From contig CAVRIR010000003.1 of the NCBI GenBank assembly GCA_963721305.1, forward strand, positions 496,001 to 560,000: a stretch of 64,000 bases of DNA, written 5' to 3'. This document shows, one piece after another, positions 1-7,817 of this stretch. The DNA is from DATAES01 sp963721305. GTDB taxonomy: Bacteria; Actinomycetota; Acidimicrobiia; Acidimicrobiales; JACDCH01. Position 1 is the first letter of the stretch. The number at the start of each line of letters is the position of its first letter. Made by a program: the position numbers and the translations under genes. The notes under the pieces were generated by a model that did no database searches, was not told where the DNA came from, and worked only from the letters and a program-made list of their open reading frames with translations.

Positions 1-949
1 TGTCCAGTGCCTCGCTGCCACGGACCTCGCCCACGATGATGCGGTCGGGCCGCATGCGGAGGGCGTTGCGGACCAGGTCCCGAATGGTGACCTCGCCCTG
101 CCCCTCCATGTTCGCGGGCCGTGCCTCCAGCCGGATGACGTGGTGCTGATGCAGCTGAAGCTCGACGGCGTCTTCGATCGTGACGATGCGCTCGTCCGAG
201 GGCACGAAGCTGGAGAGGACGTTGAGCATGGTCGTCTTGCCCGTGCCGGTACCGCCGGACACGAGGATGTTCAGCCCGCCCTCGACGGCGGTGGCCAGCA
301 GGGCCGCCGTGGCCTCCGTGAAGGTCCCCAGCGCCACCAGGTCCTTCGCCTGGAACGGGTCCTTGGCGAATTTGCGGATGGTGAGGATCGAACCGTCCAG
401 CGACAGCGGTGGCACGATGACGTTGACGCGGGAGCCGTCGGCCAGGCGGGCGTCCACCATCGGGGACGACTCGTCGATACGCCGGCCGATCGGGGCCACG
501 ATGCGGTCGATGATGCGCCGCAGGTGCTCCTCGGAGATGAACCGGGCCTTGGTCTGCTCGATGACGCCCTTGCGCTCGACGTAGATGAGGTCGGAGCCGT
601 TGACCATGACCTCGGAGACGTCGGGGTCGTCCAGGAACTGCTCGATGGGACCGAGTCCCATCACGTCACGGGCGATGTCGCGGATGAGATCCTGACGCTC
701 CTGAGACGACAGCGCCGTCTCGGTCTGGTCCATGAGAACGCCGATCTCGGCGACCACCATGGCCCGCAGCTGCTCCTCGTCCTGCGACTCGAACAGCCGC
801 GAGCCCAGACGGGCGAAGAGCTGGTCGTGGACCCTGATCTTCAACTCCGCCAGCCCGTCACGGACCGTCTCCTGGGAAGGGTGCCAGGTCTGGATCGTGT
901 CGCCGGCGGCCTTCTGGGCCGCCTGGTTGATGCGTTCGCTGATGCTCAT
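1..949 (-). CDS. tadA: Tad/Flp pilus assembly ATPase TadA (CpaF), 3' part outside the window
   Basis: Cytoplasmic hexameric secretion ATPase of the VirB11/GspE superfamily that powers Flp pilus extension. The first 316 codons are present; the gene runs off the window edge. An N-terminal helical region (about 1-95) precedes the ATPase core. Walker A GGTGTGKT sits at residues 232-239 and a GEVRGSEALD-like stretch is at the very edge of the sequence. The ATG at 949 overlaps the tadZ stop as ATGA, so the two are probably translationally coupled. Last seen gene of a minus-strand pilus operon. The family call is firm. Confidence 0.93.
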   Translation of the reverse strand, partial: MSISERINQAAQKAAGDTIQTWHPSQETVRDGLAELKIRVHDQLFARLGSRLFESQDEEQLRAMVVAEIGVLMDQTETALSSQERQDLIRDIARDVMGLGPIEQFLDDPDVSEVMVNGSDLIYVERKGVIEQTKARFISEEHLRRIIDRIVAPIGRRIDESSPMVDARLADGSRVNVIVPPLSLDGSILTIRKFAKDPFQAKDLVALGTFTEATAALLATAVEGGLNILVSGGTGTGKTTMLNVLSSFVPSDERIVTIEDAVELQLHQHHVIRLEARPANMEGQGEVTIRDLVRNALRMRPDRIIVGEVRGSEALD

Positions 950-1842
950 CGCCGCCACCCCTTCCGAACCTTGTCGGTGGCAGGGGCAGTAGCCGCTGCG
1001 TACAGGCTCGAGAGCTGCTGCAACTGCTTTGCCACAGCCGACTTGGGTTCGCTGACGACCACCGGGGTGCCGATGTTCAGCGACATGGGGATTTCCCGGC
1101 TGGAGGGGATCTGGCAGGCCACCTTCATGCCGATGGCTTCCTCGGCGTCGGAGACGTCGAGGCCGACCTTGGCGTCGGCCCGGTTGAGGATGAACTGGCG
1201 GCGACCCGTGACCTCTATCCGGTCCAGCGTGTCAATCGCCTTGCGGAGGCTCTTGATGCTGGTGACGTCCAGGGAGGAGATCAACATGAGATCGCTGGCG
1301 CACTCGATGGCCGCCAGCGTGCGCTCGTCCAGCCCCGCCGGCGTGTCGACCACCACGTAGTCGAACTCCTGCGCCAGCAGCGGCAGGACCTTGGAGACGT
1401 GCGTGTGCGTGATCACGTCGGCATCTACGGGATCTGCGGCGCCGGCAAGGACGAACAGGCTGTGCTCGTACGGGGTGAGGAACAGCTTGGCCGAAGTAGC
1501 GGTGATCTCACTGGAGCGAGCCATCTGCGCCAGGGTGTGCTCGGGTTGGAGGGCCAGAGCGGTGGCCAGGTCGCCGAACTGCACGTCGAGGTCGACTGCC
1601 ACCACCCGCCCGGGGTGACGTTGTGACAACGCCACGGCCAGGTTGGTCGACACCGCTGTCTTGCCGGAGCCGCCTTTGGGGGAGACGACCACGATGATCC
1701 GGCCCTTGCCGGGGCTGGGAGGGGCGAAGCCGTTGGCCTTGACGTTGACGCCCAGACCCTCGAGGGTCGTGGACACCTCGGCGGCCAACTCGGCGGGCAT
1801 GTCGTGCCCGATGATGACGGTAGGCATCTCGTCCACTGTCAC
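946..1842 (-). CDS. tadZ: Pilus-assembly ParA/MinD-like ATPase TadZ (CpaE)
   Basis: A 298-aa P-loop ATPase of the MinD/ParA class, the type that places Tad pilus machinery at the pole. A short N-terminal segment (about 1-45) precedes the deviant Walker A KGGSGKT at residues 56-62; a Walker A'-like VAVDLDVQFGD follows at 81-91. Starts with GTG at 1842, whose GTGA overlaps the cpaB stop, and its own stop overlaps the tadA start. The N-terminus is shorter than the receiver-like domain of many CpaE proteins, so localisation logic may differ. Family call is strong; the polar role is inferred. Confidence 0.9.
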   Translation of the reverse strand: MTVDEMPTVIIGHDMPAELAAEVSTTLEGLGVNVKANGFAPPSPGKGRIIVVVSPKGGSGKTAVSTNLAVALSQRHPGRVVAVDLDVQFGDLATALALQPEHTLAQMARSSEITATSAKLFLTPYEHSLFVLAGAADPVDADVITHTHVSKVLPLLAQEFDYVVVDTPAGLDERTLAAIECASDLMLISSLDVTSIKSLRKAIDTLDRIEVTGRRQFILNRADAKVGLDVSDAEEAIGMKVACQIPSSREIPMSLNIGTPVVVSEPKSAVAKQLQQLSSLYAAATAPATDKVRKGWRR

Positions 1843-2573
1843 TGGGTCACCGCGTAGACGTTGCCGAGGGTGATGCTTTGGGCGCCACCGTCGGCAACGG
1901 TCGCCGGCTCGTTGGACAGCCAGATGTGCCCGAACTCGGTGCCGTAGACGAAGTGCTCGGACTGGTCGGGAGTCATGGCCAGGGTGACGATGTAGTTGTC
2001 CCCGGTGACCTGGTCGACGCCCGCCTTGTTGTCCTTGGTGGGCTGCGCCGGCGCGCCGGTCGTCTGGACGTTGGTCACGAGCACGTGCTGGTACTGCAGG
2101 TTCGTCGTGTTCGGAGTCGTGTCAACGGTGTCGAAACTGATGTACACACCGACGGTGTCGCCCTTCTTCAGGGTGCCACCCACTGTGCGCTCGGCGGTGA
2201 GGTTGGCCGACACCTGCACCTTGTCGGTCACGTCGATGGTGGCGTCCGTGGGCTCCACCAGACGCGCCGTGAGCAACTGGTCGCCGGGCTGGAGATCCGT
2301 GGAGGCCACCTTGTCCCCCACCTGATCGATACTGGTGACGGCGCCTGGCTGCACGAGCCGCTGGGGCACCTGGCCGACCGAGACCGAAGCCTTGATGGTG
2401 TCCGGCGGCGAGCCCTTGGGCACTGCCTTGTCGACCACGTAGACATCAGCGAGGGCTTCTTTGGCCACCGCCTTGTTCTTGGCCGAGTTGACGAAGCCCG
2501 CGAGGGCTGCCGTTCCGAGAATCGCGAGCAGCGCTGCTGCCCCGATCCCGATGATCCGCCTCTTGTTCTTCAT
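1839..2573 (-). CDS. cpaB: Flp pilus assembly protein CpaB/RcpC (SAF domain)
   Basis: Predicted 244-aa envelope protein. One N-terminal membrane anchor (about residues 5-27, after KNKRR) is followed by a SAF-like domain and an RcpC-type C-terminal region; such proteins gate or stabilise the Tad secretin channel. The ATG at 2573 was chosen because AAGGA lies upstream at normal distance and a charged, hydrophobic N-terminus follows; the reading frame is open further upstream but that part overlaps tadG. The stop overlaps the GTG of tadZ. No secretin gene (rcpA/cpaC) is visible, as is usual for monoderm actinobacteria. Confidence 0.85.
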   Translation of the reverse strand: MKNKRRIIGIGAAALLAILGTAALAGFVNSAKNKAVAKEALADVYVVDKAVPKGSPPDTIKASVSVGQVPQRLVQPGAVTSIDQVGDKVASTDLQPGDQLLTARLVEPTDATIDVTDKVQVSANLTAERTVGGTLKKGDTVGVYISFDTVDTTPNTTNLQYQHVLVTNVQTTGAPAQPTKDNKAGVDQVTGDNYIVTLAMTPDQSEHFVYGTEFGHIWLSNEPATVADGGAQSITLGNVYAVTQ

Positions 2574-2611
2574 GATGTGTGGGGTTCCTTGCTTGTTGGT
2601 TGTTGTTGGAT

Positions 2612-3528
2612 CTAGCTGGTGAGACTGACGACCGACGCACCGAAGGGTTCGCCGCTGGGACCAATAGCGCCCTGCTCGGTCACGAACTTGGTGAAGTAGC
2701 CGCGGATGCAGTTCTTGACCGTGCAGGAAGGGATGCCGCTGGTTGGGTAGCTCTGCGGGGTGCCGTGCTTGAGGTCCCATCCGGTGAGGTGGAACCCGGC
2801 GTAACCCGAGATGGTGTAGGTCACGCCGGATCCGCTACCCGCCGTTGCTGTGTAGATGGGGATCAGAAGGTCGGCGTTGAGGCCGCCGCCGCTCACACCA
2901 TTGATGCAGTCGTAGGGCAGACCGGTGCCGTTGCCGTTGTCCCCGCCCGCAACGACCTGACCAGTGGGGCCGAGCGTCGTTGTGACGGCACAAGTGCTGC
3001 CGTTGGGTCGATCGAGCCACCCGAAGTTGCCAGGTGGGCGCCCTGGGCAGTTGGTGGAACCACCACCGATGGGCACGACCTGTTCCGTCGATGGAAATAC
3101 CGTCCCGTTGGACGTGGCGATGTCGAACACACACGCCGAGATGACCGCCGGGATCGTGGTGGCCGAGTTGATGCTGCCCCACTTCGCCGTGGCCGAACGG
3201 GTGACCGTCCGGCTACCGGCGCCCGCCACGAACGTGATGTCGATGGTCTTGCTCATCGACACCGTGGTGGCTGGCCGGGGTCCGCACACGTCGGCGTGTT
3301 GGCCAGCGCGGCACCGTTGGTCTGGTACGCCGTGAAGGTCGTGGTCGCTACGCCCTTGGCGCAGTCCGTCGCCTTGGCCAGAGCGCCGGCATCAGCGGCG
3401 TTCTGCGTCTCACGACGGGCCACGATTCCGCGAGCTCCGTCGAAGACCAGCGCTCCCATCAACAGGAGGAACGGCATGGCCAGCACCACGAAGATGGTGG
3501 CCACGCCTCGGTCGTCGTGTCGTGTCAT
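2612..3528 (-). CDS. tadG: TadG-like pilus protein, frameshifted in this sequence
   Basis: N-terminal Tad motif RGVATIFVVLAMPFLLL and a membrane helix followed by ARRETQNAADAGALA are typical of TadG-like minor pilins; the rest is an extracytoplasmic beta-rich region with several Cys. The N-terminal frame (from ATG 3528, ATGA overlap with the tadE stop) runs into TGA near 3255, while the continuation (ATTVSMSKTIDITF onward) lies in another frame to 2612. The change, near 3270-3276, is of the missing-one-base (or extra-two) type, unlike almost all other shifts in the window. Joined, the protein would be about 305 aa. It is either broken or a sequencing error. Confidence 0.75.
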
Positions 3529-3899
3529 CCGCCGCATCTCATCGTCCCCGTTGCTGTGATGGGCTTGGTCCCCAGCGAGATGCCCGGGATCGTGAAGTCG
3601 TAACTCGTGTTGAGCGTGATCGAGGCGTTGTTGGTCGTGTCCCCGGCGGCGCACTTCACGATGCCGGTCGCTGTCCACCCCGGCGCCTCCGGGGGCGTGT
3701 AGGTCGGCGGTCGGGCCACCCAGCGCCAGGGTCCTGGCGGCGTCACGCGCCGTGCTCGTCACGTCGACCTTGTTGGAGAAGTAGATGCCGAACTCGGCGA
3801 TGGCGAAGATCAGGGCGATCAGGAAGGGGGCGACGAGAACGAGCTCGATCGCGACGACCCCTCGGTCATCGCGCCTGCCTGTGTGTGGTTTCTGATCAT
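3525..3899 (-). CDS. tadE: TadE-like pilus protein, frameshifted twice in this sequence
   Basis: Small TadE-family pseudopilin of about 124 aa when repaired. Key stretch: DDRGVVAIELVLVAPFLIAL, a hydrophobic helix with the conserved Glu, then TSTARDAARTLALG. Start taken at ATG 3899 (MIRNHTQ), which has AAGGA eight bases upstream. Two frame changes are needed: one base missing near 3873-3880 (between MIRNHTQA and RRDDRG) and one extra base near 3717 (between LALG and PPTYTPPE). The stop overlaps the start of tadG. Sits between the pilins and tadG, the usual place for TadE. Confidence 0.72.
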
Positions 3900-3972
3900 G
3901 TGTGGATTCCTTTGCCAGGGAGCATGGAGGGGCGGCCGCGAGGCCGCCCCTTCCGTCCGCCGAAGAAGATGC

Positions 3973-4143
3973 TCAGAAGGGCAGGCCGTTGAGCTTGCCC
4001 TGCATCGTGGTCCAGAGACCGGTGGCGAAGACGACCGCCACACCGGCGGCCACGAGGCCGGCGATGACGACGTACTCGATCGCCACGACACCCTCGTCGT
4101 TCTGGGCCTCGGCCTCGGTGTACTTGTCCAGGATGCTGTTCAC
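3973..4143 (-). CDS. flp: Flp pilin (second of a tandem pair)
   Basis: Major-pilin type peptide of about 56 aa. The motif EGVVAIEY places the prepilin cleavage after Gly with Glu at +5 and Tyr at +6, as in Flp/Fap pilins, followed by a single hydrophobic helix and an LWTTMQGKLNGL tail ending in PF. I chose the GTG at 4143 because AAAGG lies seven bases upstream and the leader then matches the neighbour pilin in length; an in-frame ATG at 4158 has no visible ribosome site. Almost identical to the neighbour from EGVV to LNGL. Confidence 0.85.
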   Translation of the reverse strand: MNSILDKYTEAEAQNDEGVVAIEYVVIAGLVAAGVAVVFATGLWTTMQGKLNGLPF

Positions 4144-4221
4144 TTCACTGCCTTTCATGGTTTGGTGCGTGATTCGGGGTGAAACGAGCAGTAGGGCGGG
4201 TCGGAAGACCCGCCCTACCGA

Positions 4222-4401
4222 TCAGTTGACGGTGAACAGGCCGTTGAGCTTGCCCTGCATCGTGGTCCAGAGGCCCGTGGCGAACACGACGCCGACGCCG
4301 GCGGCGACCAGCCCGGCGATGACCACGTACTCGATGGCGACGACACCCTCGTCCGACGCCTCGACGGCCTCGGGGGTGTACTTCTCGACCAGGTTCTTCA
4401 T
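4222..4401 (-). CDS. flp: Flp pilin (first of a tandem pair)
   Basis: 59-aa Flp/Fap pilin precursor. An 18-residue hydrophilic leader (MKNLVEKYTPEAVEAS...) precedes the cleavage motif G/VVAIEY, then the hydrophobic assembly helix and an LWTTMQGKLNGLFTVN end. AAGGA lies upstream of ATG 4401. First gene of the minus-strand tad operon, facing the divergent prepilin peptidase at 4607; the roughly 200 bp between them should hold both promoters. Together with the second pilin it is the presumed fibre subunit. Confidence 0.88.
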   Translation of the reverse strand: MKNLVEKYTPEAVEASDEGVVAIEYVVIAGLVAAGVGVVFATGLWTTMQGKLNGLFTVN

Positions 4402-4606
4402 TTCAGGGGGTTTCCTTTTCTCTCTCCCAACCCCGCCAGTCGGGGAGGGACGCTGCGCAGGGAACCACGCCACCCGTGCATTCGCATGCAAATCGAACAG
4501 AAACGGGTCCAACGGCCTACGACCGGATCGGGCTCGTCGACACTTTGGGTCCGTTGGCCTATATGGATGCGCCCGTCGCGGGCCGCGTATCCGTACTGTG
4601 CTCGCC

Positions 4607-5164
4607 ATGTCCGCGCCCCCCTTCGTGAAAGAGCACGCCCTGAGCGGCGTCACTGCTCTCCTGTTCGGTCTCACCATCTGGCGTCTCGGGATGAGCCCCG
4701 AGCTCCCTGCGGTTCTCGCGTTCGTCTTCGGAGGCGTGCTCCTCGCTGCCATCGACTGGAAGGCCCGGCTGCTCCCACGAAAGATCGTGTACATGACGGC
4801 CGCTGCGGTCGCCGGCGCTCTGGCAGCAGCCGCGCTGATCACCTGGGACTGGGCGCCACTGTTGACCGCGGCGATCGGCGCGGTGGCCTTCGCCAACGTG
4901 TTCTTCCTCACGTGGTTCCTCGGCAAGAAGATGCTGGGGATGCTGATCCTGGGGTACGGGGACGTGCGCCTCGCCCTGGTGCTGGGCATGATCACCGGCT
5001 GGTACGGGCTGGAGTACGTCGTCTACGGCGCTGTCGCCGGAATCGCCTTCGCCCTGGTCCTCGGGATCGCGCTCATCATCAAGGAGCGCCGGTTCCATCT
5101 CCAGTTCTGCTTCGGTCCGCCGCTCATCGCCGGCGCGCTCGCAGTGGTTCTATTTCACGGGTGA
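4607..5164 (+). CDS. tadV: Prepilin peptidase, A24 family (TadV/CpaA-like)
   Basis: 185-aa polytopic membrane aspartyl protease that would process the Flp pilins. The two catalytic aspartates of the family are visible: D50 in AAIDWKARLLPRK and D119 in the GYGDVRLA (GxGD-type) motif. About six hydrophobic segments. ATG 4607 starts the protein; reading further upstream gives non-homologous sequence antisense to the pilins. Divergently transcribed from the pilus operon. It lacks the N-terminal methylase domain of PilD, as expected for the Tad-type enzyme. Confidence 0.88.
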   Translation: MSAPPFVKEHALSGVTALLFGLTIWRLGMSPELPAVLAFVFGGVLLAAIDWKARLLPRKIVYMTAAAVAGALAAAALITWDWAPLLTAAIGAVAFANVFFLTWFLGKKMLGMLILGYGDVRLALVLGMITGWYGLEYVVYGAVAGIAFALVLGIALIIKERRFHLQFCFGPPLIAGALAVVLFHG

Positions 5165-5649
5165 CGCACTCGCTGTTGCTACGTGCATCCATAGGCGCAA
5201 GCCGCACCTGACGTTCGCATTTGTCCGCCGCTGATAATCGGGACCCTTGAACAGCTGCTTGAACGGCTGACCGGTGAACTCGATATCGCCGAGGCCGAGG
5301 CGATTCGGTTGCAGGCTCGGATTTACGGTCTGCAAATGGAAAGTCGTACCGATCGAGGCGCTCCTGCATCGGTCGGGACGAGCGATGTCGATCGATGAGG
5401 TGAAGGATGCGCTCAACGCTGAACGGCGCGAAGCGTTAATGCACGCGTTCGTCGCCTCCACATTGAACCTGCTCCACCGCACGGGTGGCGGTGGATCGTC
5501 GAGGGCACCAACTCCTGGTGGTCGAACTATGGCCAGCGCCGACGCACCGCAGACCGTGGCAGCTGCGATCGACACGCTGCGCTCTGTCTCGCCACCAGCG
5601 TTCTGATCGTCGGCAAGCGCATCACCTACCGCGACCGATGGAGCCCGAC
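5165..5649. other. Gene-poor stretch with degenerate coding remnants
   Basis: About 485 bases without a convincing intact gene, and visibly less GC-rich than its flanks. One plus-strand frame before 5400 gives a Leu/Glu/Ala-rich helical stretch (TLEQLLERLTGELDIAEAEA) ending at a stop; another open frame, 5385-5606, encodes an unrecognised MSIDEVKDALNAERREAL... peptide. The last part looks like a transposase C-terminus (separate entry). I read this as a decayed insertion between the pilus locus and coaE. Confidence 0.5.
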
Positions 5650-5655
5650 GTGGCG
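5471..5655 (+). pseudogene. Probable DDE transposase C-terminal remnant
   Basis: The plus-strand frame through 5489 reads RWIVEGTNSWWSNYGQ and then R-H-AALCLATSVLIVGKRI-YRDRW, which resembles the C-terminal end of IS4/IS5-like DDE transposases (a Glu followed by TNSW and NYGQ). No N-terminal part, no terminal inverted repeats and no target duplication are recognisable, so it is a fragment. It runs directly into the coaE start region. The call rests on remembered motif similarity only. Confidence 0.45.
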
Positions 5656-6285
5656 CCTATCCGCTCAGCTCCTTACGATCGCACGGTGCTGGTCGTCGGG
5701 CTCACAGGTGGCATCGGATCGGGCAAGTCGACCGTCAGCGCCATGCTCGCCGACAAGGGAGCACTGATCATCGACGCCGACGCCATCACCCGAGACCTGC
5801 AGCAGCCCGGCCACGAAGTGTTCGACGCAATGGTCGAACGTTTCGGTACCGGAATCGTGGCGCCCGACGGCACCCTCGACCGGCCGTCGGTAGCGACGAT
5901 CGTGTTCGCCGACGAGCGGGCCAGGAAGGACCTCGAGGCCATCGTTCATCCGGCCGTCGGCGCGGAGATGCTCAACCGGATGCAGTCGGTAGCCGATACA
6001 GATCGGGTGGTGATCTACGACGTGCCGCTGCTCGTCGAGTCTGCTCGGGGTGGCTATGGCGCGGTGATCGTCGTCGACGTCGATCCGGAAGTCGCCGTGC
6101 GGCGCCTTGTCGAGCACCGCCAGATGGACGAGCGCGACGCTCGTGCCCGGCTCGCGAACCAGGCCGGCCGCGAGGAGCGGTTGGCGGTCGCCGACCGGGT
6201 CATCGACAACTCGGGAACGATCGACGACCTGCGGCGCGAAGTCGGCGAGGTGTGGACGTGGATCGAGTCGTTGCCACACAAGTGA
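5650..6285 (+). CDS. coaE: Dephospho-CoA kinase
   Basis: Catalyses the last step of coenzyme A synthesis, ATP-dependent phosphorylation of the 3'-hydroxyl of dephospho-CoA, in the cytoplasm. P-loop GLTGGIGSGKST at residues 17-28, DADAITRDLQQPG and the IYDVPLLVE lid-region motif are all present; 211 aa is normal. GTG 5650 was chosen because GGAG sits six bases upstream; an ATG at 5638 is the alternative. Its stop overlaps the GTG of the next gene (GTGA). Proximity to uvrB is typical of actinobacteria. Confidence 0.92.
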   Translation: MAPIRSAPYDRTVLVVGLTGGIGSGKSTVSAMLADKGALIIDADAITRDLQQPGHEVFDAMVERFGTGIVAPDGTLDRPSVATIVFADERARKDLEAIVHPAVGAEMLNRMQSVADTDRVVIYDVPLLVESARGGYGAVIVVDVDPEVAVRRLVEHRQMDERDARARLANQAGREERLAVADRVIDNSGTIDDLRREVGEVWTWIESLPHK

Positions 6286-7718
6286 CCGACCGGCCGTCGC
6301 AGCCCGTCGCCGAGCCCGGCGACGTGTTGACGATCTTCTCGGTGCTGTGGGCGTTCGCCAACCTCTTCCACATCTGGGGCCCGAGCGCACGGGCCAATCA
6401 GGTCTTCTCCCACATCACGACGGTCGGCGTCACGCATGTCCTCATCGGAGTGGCGGCTGTTGTCCTGTTGCTTCGGCCGCGGTCGGTGCCTCGCCTTGCC
6501 GCGCTGGCGGTGCTCGGGCCCGTGTCGCTCTGGTTCGAGGCGCCCGTGCTCGGGAGCCACTGGGTGCGTGGCAGCCTGCGTCGACCTGGCGATCTTGGTG
6601 TCGGTCCTCGTCGCGCGCGGCTTCGACGTCGGCCGGGTCGAGCGGGCCTTCCTGCCGGCGGCACGCTGGGTCCTGCTCGGCTTCTACTCGTTCGCCGCGT
6701 TCTCCAAGCTGAACCACGCGTTCTTCACGCCGCGGGTCAGTTGCGGCAACTACTTCTTCGACGAGCTGTCCGGGTCGTTGGGGCTCGACATCCACAGTGC
6801 GACCGCGGGTTGGTGGGCGCATGCGGTGCCGATCGGCACGGCCGCCATCGAGCTGTCGGTACCGCTCCTGTTGCTGTTCCGCCGGACTCGGATCGCCGGC
6901 GTCTGCGTCGGGCTCGTGTTCCACAGCTTGATCGCGCTCGACCAGACCCATCTGTTCTCGGACTTCTCGTCGGTGCTCAACGCGCTGTTCACCTTGTTCC
7001 TACCCGCGACGTTCGCAGCGAGCGTGCTGCACGCGTATCGCTCGCGATCCGCCGACGTGCGCGACGGGCTGAGGGCAGCGGTGGGGACCGTCAGTGGCAT
7101 TCCTGTTGGTGTTGCAGTGGTACGGCAAAGGCGTCGGCGTCCAGCGCGTGTTCATCGACGGAAGGGCGTGGGCGTGGATCCTGCTCGACGGGTTGCTGCT
7201 GGTGTTGGTGGGCCGGTACGTGTGGGCACAGCGAACGCTCCGATCCGACGTCGATCTGCGGGTGTCGGGCTGGATGTGGGTCGTGCCTGCGCTCGTCGTC
7301 CTCAACGGGATGTCGCCGTTCCTCGAGCTGCGGACCGCCTACGCGTTCAACATGTACTCCAACCTCGAGACCGCGTCCGGCGACTCGAACCACTTCCTCG
7401 TGCCGCGCACGCTGCCGCTGACGGACTACCAGGACGATCGGGTCTCGATCCTCGAGTCGTCCGATCCGGACCTGCAGCTGTACGCGACGCAGCAGTTCGA
7501 CATCCCGTTCCTCCAGTTGCGGGACTACCTCAGCCAGCACCGCGACGCGTCGCTGCGTCTACCGGCGCGACGGCCAGACCCACGAGGTGCGTCATGCCTC
7601 GGACGATCCGGCCCTGGTCGAGCCGGTCCCGTCGTGGCAGTCGAAGCTCTTCGCCTTCCGGTCTCTCGACCAGACCGAACCCAACCGCTGCCAGCCTGTC
7701 TTCCTGCCCGCTCTCTAG
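6282..7718 (+). CDS. HTTM-domain (vitamin K-dependent carboxylase-like) membrane protein, three +1 shifts
   Basis: Repaired length 477 aa. Multiple hydrophobic segments plus AFFTPRVSCGNYFFDELSGS and the WYGKGVGVQRVFIDG region match HTTM proteins, relatives of gamma-glutamyl carboxylase; the soluble C-terminus ends QTEPNRCQPVFLPAL. Extra bases near 6567, 7093 and 7556 break the frame; removing one base at each gives one continuous protein ending at TAG 7716-7718. GTG 6282 overlaps the coaE stop. Function unknown; a membrane carboxylase or a structural relative are both possible. A 49-bp palindromic element follows five bases after the stop. Confidence 0.7.
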
Positions 7719-7723
7719 GGCGC

Positions 7724-7772
7724 GAATGTTGGATGGAAACGGGCGCCATGGCGCCCGTTTCTCCCCGGAGTT
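7724..7772 (+). repeat. 49-bp palindromic element, copy 1 (probable terminator/REP)
   Basis: GAATGTTGGATG, then a perfect 26-bp palindrome at 7736-7761 (arm GAAACGGGCGC, centre CATG), then TCCCCGGAGTT. It begins five bases after the HTTM stop and lies before uvrB. Copies with the same flanks occur at 42046-42094 and, inverted, at 57600-57648. The stable GC-rich stem followed by TTTC could end transcription. Confidence 0.8.
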
Positions 7773-7817
7773 CGGGTCCTCGGTCGACTGTCGCACCCCC
7801 TCTTTAGACTTCTCCCG

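Noticed and set aside
6398..7540. Several open frames on the minus strand opposite the HTTM gene
   Set aside because: They have no domain signals, while the plus strand gives one coherent membrane protein after three one-base corrections.
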